Assembly: GCA_043770215.1 (NCBI GenBank)
Contig: JAYVIQ010000088.1
Location: 1 to 26,069 of the forward strand
Origin: JAYVIQ01 sp043770215
GTDB taxonomy: Bacteria > Bacteroidota > Bacteroidia > Cytophagales > JAAEPT01
Length of the DNA: 26,069 nt
Direction: 5' to 3'
Below, piece after piece: positions 7,743-14,212 of this stretch. The notes beneath the pieces were generated by a model that did not search any database, was not told where the DNA came from, and worked only from the letters and a program-made list of their open reading frames with translations. Position 1 is the first letter of the stretch; each line of letters begins with the position of its first letter. The position numbers and the translations under genes were made by a program.

Positions 7743-8231
7743 ATGAAAAAGAGTATTTTAACAGCTACTATGATAATCATTTTAGCATTTAGTATAAAAG
7801 CACAAAGCATTTCAAAAAATGCAATTGGTTTGCGAATTGGAGATAATGATGGATTTGGTGGGGAAATTTCTTACCAAAGGAAATTAGCCACTATGAATAG
7901 ACTAGAATTTGATTTGGGTTGGAGAAGCAATAACAATTTTAGTAATGCAAAATTAGCTGGTCTATATCAATGGGTTTGGAATATAGATAAGGGATTTCAT
8001 TGGTATGCAGGCGTTGGTGGCGGAGTAGGCAGTTGGAGTTATGACAGAGATAATAGAAACGATAATGGAGCTTTTGCTTTTGTTGCAGGAGATCTAGGAA
8101 TTGAATATGATTTTAACATTCCTTTACAACTTTCATTAGATATAAGACCAGAATTATATTTTAATTCAAGCTCATACAGAGATAGTAATTTTGGACCAGA
8201 CTTTGCCTTGGGAATAAGGTACCGTTTCTAG
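7743..8231 (+). CDS. Small outer-membrane beta-barrel protein
   Basis: A 162-residue exported protein. Residues 1-20 form a signal peptide cleaved after 'SIKA'. The mature part has alternating amphipathic strands ('IGLRIGDNDGFGGEISYQRK', 'NRLEFDLGWRS', 'FHWYAGVGGGVGSW') and ends in 'GIRYRF', the terminal aromatic residue typical of outer-membrane barrels recognised by BamA. The size implies about eight strands, an OmpW/OmpX-like architecture without clear homology to either. The function is unknown. A copy of the terminal-inverted-repeat element starts 75 bases after its stop. Confidence 0.8.
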   Translation: MKKSILTATMIIILAFSIKAQSISKNAIGLRIGDNDGFGGEISYQRKLATMNRLEFDLGWRSNNNFSNAKLAGLYQWVWNIDKGFHWYAGVGGGVGSWSYDRDNRNDNGAFAFVAGDLGIEYDFNIPLQLSLDIRPELYFNSSSYRDSNFGPDFALGIRYRF

Positions 8232-8306
8232 CAAAAAAAAGACCCTTTCCAACAGATAAAAATAATTATAGACCCAAAGTTATTTGTGATTATAATAAAA
8301 AAAATA

Positions 8307-8478
8307 TGTGAATATCCGCAATGATACCAGTTTCTATTATTTTTTTGCGAAGAGGATCCAAGCGGAGCTCTTTTTTGCTTTTTCAGCAAAAAAGAGCGAG
8401 ACATAGAGCCTAACCCGATAGGGTTTTGCTCAAAATCACTAAATAATTCTACTACTGGTACAATTACGGATATTCACA
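8307..8478 (-). repeat. MITE-like element, copy B (172 bp, inverted relative to copy A)
   Basis: Its reverse complement aligns with 3049-3221 over the whole length at about 88% identity with very few gaps. The same TGTGAATATCCG termini bound both copies, and the match stops abruptly at those termini, which defines the element. The internal hairpin around AACCCGATAGGGTT is longer here, with 5 paired bases. It lies between the barrel gene ending at 8231 and the CsbD gene starting at 8638, and appears to disturb neither. Confidence 0.8.
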
Positions 8479-8560
8479 AAAAAATAAATGCAAAGGGAAA
8501 TTTTTATCAATCTTATCCTTAAAAGTTACAAGGTATGAATCTTACAACTTTAGACTAAAA

Positions 8561-8598
8561 TTTTGTAAAACTATACTAATTAATCATTTGCATCTTTG
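8561..8598 (+). promoter_or_regulatory. Possible promoter of the CsbD gene
   Basis: TTTTG at 8561-8565 and GCATCTTTG at 8590-8598 resemble the Bacteroidota -33/-7 pair, but the spacing is a little long and the first T of TAnnTTTG is replaced. A start near 8605 would place the palindrome at 8604-8623 at or just after the transcription start. Confidence 0.35.
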
Positions 8599-8603
8599 CA
8601 TTG

Positions 8604-8623
8604 TTAAGAAAATACATTCTTAA
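8604..8623. promoter_or_regulatory. Perfect 7-bp inverted repeat before the CsbD gene
   Basis: TTAAGAA-N6-TTCTTAA, 15 bases upstream of the start codon and directly after the possible promoter. It could be a dimeric regulator's operator or a weak leader hairpin. No regulator is identified. Confidence 0.4.
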
Positions 8624-8637
8624 TGTAAAAAATTTAG

Positions 8638-8826
8638 ATGATGAATATAACAGAATTAAAAGGCGACTGGGAAATACAAAAAGGTAAACTAAAACAAAAA
8701 TTTGCAGAATTAACTGACAATGACTTAATGTTTCTTGACGGAAAAAAAGATGAAATGTTAGGTAAAATACAAGTTAAATTAGGTAAAACTAAAGAAGAGT
8801 TACGCAGTATTTTAGACAAATTGTAA
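8638..8826 (+). CDS. CsbD family protein
   Basis: A 62-residue soluble protein with the CsbD-like pattern: 'LKGDWEIQKGKLKQKFAELTDNDL', a short linker, then a second helix 'KKDEMLGKIQVKLGKTKEELRSIL'. CsbD proteins are general-stress proteins (sigma-B dependent in Bacillus, and abundant under stress in Gram-negatives) with no known enzymatic activity. There are two adjacent ATG codons (8638 and 8641), so the true start is either; family members commonly begin with a single Met. It opens a run of stress-type genes extending to 11271. Confidence 0.92.
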   Translation: MMNITELKGDWEIQKGKLKQKFAELTDNDLMFLDGKKDEMLGKIQVKLGKTKEELRSILDKL

Positions 8827-8884
8827 CCAATAAAATTAAAAGAAATCAAATTTAAGAACAATCAACAAATTAAAATAAAAAATT

Positions 8885-9340
8885 ATGAAAAAGTCAATTA
8901 TAGTATTATCAATTATAGCGGGAACATTTTTTACAAGTTGTAAAAACAATGAAGAAAAATCTGCAGAAGCTGTAGAAGATGTTGTAGAAGCAAATGAAGA
9001 TTTAAACAAAGTTGCAGAAGAAGTAAATAAAGACAATATGACTAAAGCCAATGATGAAGAATGGCAAACTTATAAAGCTGAGGCCTACAAAAGTATATCT
9101 GAAAATGAAACTCGTATTGCAGAATTGCAAACAGCAATGAAAAAACCAGGAAGTACTTTTGATGCAGCTTATAAAAAAAGCATAGAATCATTGGTTGATA
9201 AAAATACAGCTCTGAAAAATAAAATCACAGATTATGAAAATAATCAAACAGACTGGGAAACCTTTAAACGTGAATTTAATTATGATATGACAGAACTGGG
9301 AAAAGCTTTTAAAGACCTGACGGTCAATAATAAAAAGTAA
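8885..9340 (+). CDS. Helical stress-type lipoprotein, unknown function
   Basis: A 151-residue lipoprotein. The signal peptide ends in the lipobox FTSC (Cys19), and the mature N-terminus 'CKNNEEK' is acidic after the second position, which may favour surface or outer-membrane sorting in Bacteroidota. The remainder is nearly all helix, rich in Glu, Lys, Ala and Asn, with heptad-like spacing. No catalytic motif is visible and I do not recognise a named family. It lies 58 bases after the CsbD gene and is closed by a clear terminator at 9351-9377, so the two probably form one transcript. Confidence 0.8.
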   Translation: MKKSIIVLSIIAGTFFTSCKNNEEKSAEAVEDVVEANEDLNKVAEEVNKDNMTKANDEEWQTYKAEAYKSISENETRIAELQTAMKKPGSTFDAAYKKSIESLVDKNTALKNKITDYENNQTDWETFKREFNYDMTELGKAFKDLTVNNKK

Positions 9341-9350
9341 TCCCTATTAA

Positions 9351-9377
9351 AGGCGAGATTCATTTCTCGCTTTTTTT
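9351..9377 (+). terminator. Rho-independent terminator after the lipoprotein gene
   Basis: The stem GCGAGA (9353-9358) / TCTCGC (9365-9370) has a 6-base loop and is followed at once by seven T residues. It separates the CsbD-lipoprotein pair from the five-gene run that starts at 9484. Confidence 0.88.
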
Positions 9378-9483
9378 AACTTCTTATAAACTATACTTGT
9401 TGCCACTTTTAGCAAAAATTTTGTAACACATTAGTTTCTTCACAAAAATATCTTCTAAAAAAAACAAATTAAACAATAACACA

Positions 9484-10134
9484 ATGAAAAAATCTAGAAT
9501 AATAATAGCGTCTGTATTTATAATGTGCATATCTCAGCTTTCATTCTCTCAAAGTTCAAGTGAGGAATCTAAACTAAAAGTAGGTATAAAAGGAGGGGCA
9601 AATTTCTCTAATTTATTTACAGATAATGTAGATGATAACAATGTTTTGACAGGATTTAATGCGGGTCTATTTGCAAAACTTCCTATAACAGAAGGTTTTG
9701 CTATCCAGCCTGAGTTATTATACACAACCAAAGGTGCAAAACTTAAGTATGACAATGCTTTTGTAAACGGAACATCTACATTTAGACTAAATTATATAGA
9801 ATTACCTATATTTTTAGTCTTGAATTTGACCAAAAATTTTAATATCCATGCAGGTGCTTATGCCGCATATTTGGTTGATGGAAAAGCAACCAATGATTCA
9901 AAAGGTACATTGTTTGATATAGAAAGTAACCTCAAAAACGAAGATTACAATAAGTTTGACACAGGTCTTTCTGTAGGTTTGGGGTTTGATGCAAACAAAT
10001 TTGGATTTGGAGCCAGATACAATTATGGATTACAAAAAGTAGGTAAAGAAAGAAGTTTTTTAGGAACAAACTATACATTTCCTGACGGAAAAAATAGTGC
10101 TATCAATTTATATCTTTCTTATTCAATCTTATAA
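9484..10134 (+). CDS. PorT-family outer-membrane beta-barrel protein
   Basis: A 216-residue exported protein. The signal peptide of about 22 residues ends 'QLSFSQ'. The mature chain has the pattern of the 'OMP_b-brl_2' (PorT-like) family common in Bacteroidota: an opening 'KVGIKGGANFSNLF' strand, 'GFNAGLFAKLPITEGFAIQPELLYTTKGA', 'LNYIELPIFLVLN', and a C-terminal 'NLYLSYSIL' strand. These small barrels are mostly uncharacterised; only a few take part in type IX secretion, and nothing here points to that. It heads a tightly packed set of genes (gaps of 17, 34 and 22 bases, then an overlap) coding for small membrane and stress proteins, so a role in envelope stress is plausible. Confidence 0.85.
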   Translation: MKKSRIIIASVFIMCISQLSFSQSSSEESKLKVGIKGGANFSNLFTDNVDDNNVLTGFNAGLFAKLPITEGFAIQPELLYTTKGAKLKYDNAFVNGTSTFRLNYIELPIFLVLNLTKNFNIHAGAYAAYLVDGKATNDSKGTLFDIESNLKNEDYNKFDTGLSVGLGFDANKFGFGARYNYGLQKVGKERSFLGTNYTFPDGKNSAINLYLSYSIL

Positions 10135-10151
10135 ACATAACAACAAACACA

Positions 10152-10304
10152 ATGAGCAATTTATTATACACATTAGCAGTTATACTAGTCATTTTTTGGG
10201 CAATCGGATTCTTTGCTTACAGCGCTGGATCAATTATTCATATCTTATTAGTTATAGCAGCTATTGCAATAACATTAAGACTAATTCAAGGAAAAAAAGT
10301 TTAA
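10152..10304 (+). CDS. Lmo0937 family small membrane protein
   Basis: A 50-residue hydrophobic protein with two transmembrane helices joined by a short turn: 'LLYTLAVILVIFWAIGFFAY', then 'IIHILLVIAAIAITLRLI', ending in 'QGKKV'. This matches the Lmo0937 family of tiny membrane proteins, which often occur beside CsbD and YtxH genes and whose function is unknown. It starts at the ATG at 10152, 17 bases after the barrel gene stops, and its stop is the TAA at 10302-10304. Confidence 0.88.
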   Translation: MSNLLYTLAVILVIFWAIGFFAYSAGSIIHILLVIAAIAITLRLIQGKKV

Positions 10305-10338
10305 AATTAAGTCATATAAATATTTTAAAATAGAAATC

Positions 10339-10569
10339 ATGGAAACAGGAAAAACAGCAGCAGCAGTATTATTAGGAGTTGGAGTTGGCGCTTTATTGGG
10401 TATTTTATTTGCCCCAGACAAAGGTTCAAAAACCAGACAAAAAATTATGGACAAAGGACAAGATTATGCAGATGATCTAAAAGGAAAATTTGAGGATTTG
10501 TACAATGATGTTTCAGAAAAATACAACAGTTTTTTGGAAGAAGCTAAATCAGCGGTAGCAACAAAATAA
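10339..10569 (+). CDS. YtxH domain-containing protein
   Basis: A 76-residue protein with the typical YtxH layout: one glycine-rich transmembrane segment ('AAAVLLGVGVGALLGILFAP', about 7-26), the conserved 'FAPDKGSKTRQKI' junction, and a charged helical tail that could form a coiled coil. YtxH proteins are general-stress membrane proteins of unknown mechanism. It sits between the Lmo0937 and holin-like genes in the same short-spaced operon. Confidence 0.93.
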   Translation: METGKTAAAVLLGVGVGALLGILFAPDKGSKTRQKIMDKGQDYADDLKGKFEDLYNDVSEKYNSFLEEAKSAVATK

Positions 10570-10591
10570 TCAACCTAAAAAAAACAAATTA

Positions 10592-10945
10592 ATGGAAAAT
10601 ACTACAACAACAATAGAAAAATTGATTGAAAAATCAGAAATTTATGCCAAAACAACAATAGAATTGTGCAAATATGAAGCTGTTTATAAATCAGCAGATA
10701 TATTTTCAAATTTAGCTGTTAAAATGGCTATTACTCTTGTTGTTGTTTTATTTTTATTGCTTATGAATATTGGCCTGGCACTCTGTGTTGGTAAATATTT
10801 GGGAGAAATGTATTATGGCTTTTTTCTAGTAGCCTTTGGTTATTTGTGCTTGGCAATATTACTTTACTTTTTTAGAGAAGTATGGGTAAGAAGACCTGTT
10901 AGCAACTTCATTATCAATAAAATGAAAGATAAAAATATACTATGA
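10592..10945 (+). CDS. Phage-holin-superfamily (holin III-like) membrane protein
   Basis: A 117-residue protein with an amphipathic N-terminal helix (1-45) followed by two transmembrane helices at about 47-68 ('MAITLVVVLFLLLMNIGLAL') and 77-95 ('YYGFFLVAFGYLCLAILLYFF'), and a basic tail. This matches 'phage holin family / DUF1469-type' proteins that accompany YtxH and CsbD genes in many non-phage genomes. No phage gene is nearby, so lysis is unlikely; a structural or stress role in the envelope is the more reasonable reading. Its last codon and stop overlap the next gene's ATG (ATGA). Confidence 0.82.
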   Translation: MENTTTTIEKLIEKSEIYAKTTIELCKYEAVYKSADIFSNLAVKMAITLVVVLFLLLMNIGLALCVGKYLGEMYYGFFLVAFGYLCLAILLYFFREVWVRRPVSNFIINKMKDKNIL

Positions 10946-11271
10946 CAGTTATAAATGAACAGGCACTGCTAAAAGCAAAAATTATTTATTTAAGACAAAA
11001 ACAAGCAAAGGATTGTATGGCTTTAAAGCAGCAATACAATGAAACAATAGAGTGTTTAAAACCGATAAACTTAATCAAATCAGCCTCTTTGGAATTTATA
11101 TCAATACCAAATTTAAAATCCAATTTAATAAATGGCGCTATTGGTATTACAACAACTTACCTGACCAAAAACGTATTGAATGAAAACTCAACAAATCCAA
11201 TAAAACGGATTTTAGGAAAAGTGTTGAAATTGGCATTAGATAATTTTGGTAAAAATAAACATCCTTTTTAA
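10942..11271 (+). CDS. Hypothetical protein, last gene of the stress-type operon
   Basis: I do not recognise this 109-residue protein. It has a basic helical N-terminus (1-40, 'LLKAKIIYLRQKQAKDCMALKQQ'), a middle weakly hydrophobic segment around 'LINGAIGITTTYLTKNVL', and a basic C-terminal helix. The 4-base ATGA overlap with the holin-like gene shows translational coupling, which supports it as a real gene and suggests the two products act together. Its stop is only 8 bases from the stop of the convergent SUI1 gene, with no obvious terminator between. Confidence 0.72.
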   Translation: MTVINEQALLKAKIIYLRQKQAKDCMALKQQYNETIECLKPINLIKSASLEFISIPNLKSNLINGAIGITTTYLTKNVLNENSTNPIKRILGKVLKLALDNFGKNKHPF

Positions 11272-11279
11272 AATTTGTG

Positions 11280-11648
11280 TTACCCACCAATTTTCTTTAC
11301 TTTATACCCTTGGTCTTGTAGCAGCTTTATTACCTTGTCTACCAAATCTCCTTGTATTACTATTTCTCCGTCTTTAGCAGACCCCCCCACCCCACATTTA
11401 GATTTAAGTAACTTACCTAACTCTATTAAAGCATCTTCTGTACCCACAAACCCAGTTACCAAAGTTACTTTTTTACCAGCTCTCAATTTCTTATCTAACT
11501 GAACCCTTAGGTCTTGTTTAGCATCAGAAAAATTTTCAGATGGTGTTGCTAACGCAGCAAAAGGAGAAAAATCAAATTCCTTGTTGGTAGAGTATACCAT
11601 ACCTCCATTGTCTGTGGTATGTTTTTTACTTTTCTTGTCCTGTGCCAC
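11280..11648 (-). CDS. yciH: SUI1/YciH-family translation initiation factor
   Basis: A 122-residue bacterial homologue of eIF1/SUI1. The basic N-terminus is variable; the SUI1 fold (about 45-120) has 'VTLVTGFVG', the family hallmark 'KCGVGGSAKDGEIVIQGD', and the final helix 'VIKLLQDQGYKVKKIGG'. Bacterial YciH is thought to influence start-site selection or act in stress translation but is not essential. The start shown is a GTG that overlaps the rluA-like gene by 23 bases; the nearest in-frame ATG (residue 17) would remove only the variable tail. The hallmark is encoded by an unusual G-rich stretch with seven consecutive G residues (C on the plus strand, 11382-11388). Confidence 0.92.
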   Translation of the reverse strand: MAQDKKSKKHTTDNGGMVYSTNKEFDFSPFAALATPSENFSDAKQDLRVQLDKKLRAGKKVTLVTGFVGTEDALIELGKLLKSKCGVGGSAKDGEIVIQGDLVDKVIKLLQDQGYKVKKIGG

Positions 11649-12489
11649 TGTGTTTTATGATTGTTTTAAATTTATTTGGTAAATCTAAGTCAAATTTTAG
11701 TTTTTGACCAGATTTAGGATGAGAAAATTCTATCCCTAAAGCACACAAAAACAACCCTTTTTGATAATATGTACCATACAGCCTATCTCCTAAAATAGAT
11801 GCATTTATGCTACTCATATGTTTTCTAATTTGATGTTTTCTCCCTGTTTTTGGAAAAGCATACACTAAAGTCATCTGACCTAAGTTCTTATGCAACAACA
11901 ACTGCTGAGGTATAAAAGAGGTTTCTGCTTCTAGCTCATCAATAGCTGTATTTATAATCAAATCATTTTCTATAGTACCAAAACAAATAAGCACATATGT
12001 TTTTGAAACCTCTCTATTTTCAAATTGTTTAGACAAATGTATGACTGCACTTTGTGTTTTTGCTACAAGTAATATACCCGTTGTTTGGTTGTCTAACCTA
12101 TGCACAGGTCTTGGAATGGATAAAAAATCTTCTTCCGTGGATATTTTTAAATTATGCAGCAAAGCATTTTGAATGGTTTGAAATTTATTGCCACTTACAT
12201 CATAACCCGCTGGTTTATTGATAATTGCTAAATGCTCATCTTCAAAAACAACACTTATCTGCAATGGAAAAACTTTTTGGTACTTAGGATCTAATTTTTG
12301 CTTATATTTTATATTATCTCCTTCTTTAAGCCAAGCACCTGTACTTGTAGACTGACCATTAAGCAAGATCTCACCATTTTTAATGCTTTTTACAATAGCG
12401 TTTTTGCTTAAAAAGACCACATTTAATTCTTGCTTACAATAATCTATAAGTCGTATTTTTTGTTGGAGTTGGGTAACTGTATAATCCAT
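11626..12489 (-). CDS. RluA-family pseudouridine synthase
   Basis: A 287-residue RNA pseudouridine synthase. Residues 1-60 form an S4-like RNA-binding domain ('SKNAIVKSIKNGEILLNGQ'). The catalytic domain follows, with 'DEHLAIINKPAGYDVSG' and the RluA signature 'PVHRLDNQTTGILLVAK', where Asp133 attacks the uridine. The C-terminal 'TGRKHQIRKHMSSINASILGD' is the other conserved block. The target (23S rRNA or tRNA) cannot be told from the sequence. It lies 18 bases downstream of the lysR gene, and its 3' end overlaps the SUI1 gene, forming a probable three-gene operon. Confidence 0.93.
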   Translation of the reverse strand: MDYTVTQLQQKIRLIDYCKQELNVVFLSKNAIVKSIKNGEILLNGQSTSTGAWLKEGDNIKYKQKLDPKYQKVFPLQISVVFEDEHLAIINKPAGYDVSGNKFQTIQNALLHNLKISTEEDFLSIPRPVHRLDNQTTGILLVAKTQSAVIHLSKQFENREVSKTYVLICFGTIENDLIINTAIDELEAETSFIPQQLLLHKNLGQMTLVYAFPKTGRKHQIRKHMSSINASILGDRLYGTYYQKGLFLCALGIEFSHPKSGQKLKFDLDLPNKFKTIIKHSGTGQEK

Positions 12490-12507
12490 TTTTTTAAAGC
12501 TATAAAT

Positions 12508-13437
12508 TTATTTCTCCAATTCTTGTATGGCACTAAAGTATTTGTTTATTATTTCATTTTTATTGGTTTTTATATGACCTAAAAATGCCTTTGCCGCTGG
12601 AGATAAACTTTTGTTTCTATTATAGATTAAATTCCAAGAACTCACCAAAGGCAACCCTTTTACATCAATGATTTTTATTTTGTTTAGCTTCAACTCATCT
12701 TTCATGCCAATAAGTGGCATAATAGAATACCCTAGTCCCGCACAAATGCTTTGCTTTACTGCCTCATTAGAAACTAACTCCAAAAGATTTTTCACAACAA
12801 TTTGGTTGCTAACTAGAAATTGCTCCATAGCTTTTCTTGTTGCAGAGCCTTTTTCTCTAAATATCATTGGGAAATCAACCAAATCTTTGGGCAAAAGAAC
12901 TTTCGATACTTCATTATCGCCGCCCTCTCCTACCAAATACAATTTGTTTTGCATCAACTCCTCAAATTCTATATCCAAACCATCTGGTAAAATAGAAACT
13001 AATGCAAAATCCGCTTCATTTTTTTCTATAGTATCTACTACTTTAGACTTATTGGTTACATCTATAGAAATCTTTATGGCAGGATATTTTTTTACAAAAT
13101 CATTTAAAAAATAAGGCATTATGTATTTAGCAGTGGATACTATAGACAAACTTAGGCTACCTACCAACAAACCTTTGAAAGCGTTGGCTGTCTGATTTAT
13201 ATTTTCTGCCTCTGCCAATATTCTTTTGGCTACTTTTTCTAGTTCTTTGCCAAATTCTGTAATGTAAATTCTCCTTCCTATAAGTTCTGTAAGCGGCAAT
13301 TCAAATTGCTCCTGAAATTTTTTAAGTTGAATAGATACTGCTGGCTGAGTAAGAAACAACTCCTCAGAGGATTTTGTAATACTTCCTGTTTCGCAAACTT
13401 TCAAAAAAATCTGTAATTGATGTAATGTATAATTCAT
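12508..13437 (-). CDS. LysR-type transcriptional regulator
   Basis: A 309-residue LysR-type regulator. The winged helix-turn-helix is at about 1-60 ('HQLQIFLKVCETGSITKSSEELFLTQPAVSIQLKKFQEQF'), followed by a linker helix and a two-lobed periplasmic-binding-protein-like effector domain from about residue 90. The effector is not predictable. Regulators of this class usually control a divergent neighbour and themselves; here the divergent neighbour is the small-protein cluster starting at 13527, and the two -7 elements lie back to back 26 bases apart. Its own operon also carries the rluA-like and SUI1 genes, an unusual partner set. Confidence 0.95.
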   Translation of the reverse strand: MNYTLHQLQIFLKVCETGSITKSSEELFLTQPAVSIQLKKFQEQFELPLTELIGRRIYITEFGKELEKVAKRILAEAENINQTANAFKGLLVGSLSLSIVSTAKYIMPYFLNDFVKKYPAIKISIDVTNKSKVVDTIEKNEADFALVSILPDGLDIEFEELMQNKLYLVGEGGDNEVSKVLLPKDLVDFPMIFREKGSATRKAMEQFLVSNQIVVKNLLELVSNEAVKQSICAGLGYSIMPLIGMKDELKLNKIKIIDVKGLPLVSSWNLIYNRNKSLSPAAKAFLGHIKTNKNEIINKYFSAIQELEK

Positions 13438-13461
13438 TAAAATATATTATGATTAGTATTA

Positions 13462-13469
13462 CAAATCTA
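13462..13469 (-). promoter_or_regulatory. -7 element (TAGATTTG) of the lysR operon
   Basis: A perfect TAnnTTTG on the minus strand, 25 bases upstream of the lysR ATG. The -33 region is weak. Confidence 0.55.
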
Positions 13470-13495
13470 TATAAAAATTTATGGAAAATACTATT

Positions 13496-13503
13496 TAAGT
13501 TTG
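13496..13503 (+). promoter_or_regulatory. -7 element (TAAGTTTG) of the small-protein cluster
   Basis: A perfect TAnnTTTG on the plus strand, 23 bases upstream of the ATG at 13527. Only 26 bases separate it from the opposing lysR -7 element, and that spacer would be shared promoter DNA and a natural LysR site. Confidence 0.55.
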
Positions 13504-13526
13504 TTTAACAAAAAAATAAAAAAGAT

Positions 13527-13844
13527 ATGTTTGTTCCTTTTGCAATACTCACTTACAAACTCATAAAACGATTTCCATTAATTGTTTTATTGATGTACTC
13601 AACAGATGTTTTTTGCAATTCACATATTGAAAAAGAAAAAGAAAAAGAAGTAGAAGAAAAGGAAGCATCTGTTAGGACTTATTCAGTAACTGCTGTAGAA
13701 GCTCCAACACCTAAAACTAATTTTCAAAACAACGGATTCTTTTTAGTAAATAAAGTTACAAACCATAAAATAATTAAGCAAAATGTAAATTCTAAAATCT
13801 ATACTAAGCTATACATTCTGTATTTAAATTTTAAAGGCGATTGA
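13527..13844 (+). CDS. Hypothetical exported protein divergent from lysR
   Basis: I do not recognise this 105-residue protein. The N-terminus (1-31) is a basic-then-hydrophobic signal-like segment ending 'VFCNS'. A highly charged Lys/Glu repeat follows ('IEKEKEKEVEEKEA'), then a Ser/Thr/Asn-rich tail. Support for it being real: a perfect -7 element at the right distance upstream, an A-rich leader, and its position opposite a LysR gene. Against it: the tail after about residue 75 looks like AT-rich chance translation. It is the first gene of a plus-strand run that continues into the tandem microprotein genes. Confidence 0.55.
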   Translation: MFVPFAILTYKLIKRFPLIVLLMYSTDVFCNSHIEKEKEKEVEEKEASVRTYSVTAVEAPTPKTNFQNNGFFLVNKVTNHKIIKQNVNSKIYTKLYILYLNFKGD

Positions 13845-13929
13845 TTCTAAACTTTTGTAAGGGTCTTCTGAAAGTAATTTTAAAAGCCACAAAGTGTGAA
13901 TCAAATCAAAAACCTTAAAAAATTAAATT

Positions 13930-14031
13930 ATGAAAACGATAAATAAAGTAATTGTAGAAAAACCTACGCTTATAGTGGCAATATACTTATCTGTATTATT
14001 TATTACAGCATACAGTCTTACCCCTATGTAG
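13930..14031 (+). CDS. 33-residue membrane microprotein, copy 1 of 3
   Basis: A complete 33-codon frame, ATG to TAG, too short for most gene finders. It has a basic N-terminus (MKTINKVIVEKP) and then one transmembrane helix running nearly to the end ('TLIVAIYLSVLFITAYSL'). It aligns without gaps with copies 2 and 3 and shares the KPTL turn and the A-Y core of the helix; about half of the residues are identical. Amino-acid conservation between copies whose DNA has diverged suggests selection on the protein. The function is unknown. The leader is the A-rich type used by other genes here. Confidence 0.72.
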   Translation: MKTINKVIVEKPTLIVAIYLSVLFITAYSLTPM

Positions 14032-14040
14032 TTAAAAAAT

Positions 14041-14048
14041 TAGTTTTG
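14041..14048 (+). promoter_or_regulatory. Possible -7 element (TAGTTTTG) before microprotein copy 2
   Basis: Matches TAnnTTTG exactly and lies 26 bases before the ATG of copy 2, but no good -33 element is seen. Copies 2 and 3 could be transcribed from here independently of copy 1. Confidence 0.3.
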
Positions 14049-14074
14049 GTTATAAGCTTCAAAAGAAAAAAATC

Positions 14075-14176
14075 ATGGAAAAGATAAAAAAAGTAATTAT
14101 AGAAAAACCTACCCTTACGGTAGCTGTATATTTCGCGTGTATGTTTGCTATAGCATTTAGTATTATTCCTTTTTAA
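14075..14176 (+). CDS. 33-residue membrane microprotein, copy 2 of 3
   Basis: A complete 33-codon frame ending in TAA. The basic, probably cytoplasmic end MEKIKKVIIEKP is followed by a single helix 'TLTVAVYFACMFAIAFSIIP' and a final Phe. It differs from copy 3 at only 4 of 102 coding bases, so these two are a recent duplication. The AAAAGAAAAAAAT leader before the ATG is also shared. One Cys lies in the middle of the helix. Size and charge pattern resemble small regulatory membrane proteins or type I toxins, but no antisense RNA promoter could be found on the opposite strand. Confidence 0.75.
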   Translation: MEKIKKVIIEKPTLTVAVYFACMFAIAFSIIPF

Positions 14177-14212
14177 ATAGTAATTGAACTTAAACCTCAA
14201 AAGAAAAAAATT

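Noticed and set aside
10592..10945. Holin-like gene as a sign of prophage
   Set aside because: No phage structural, integrase or lysis gene is nearby; the neighbours are stress-type genes that commonly accompany this non-phage family.
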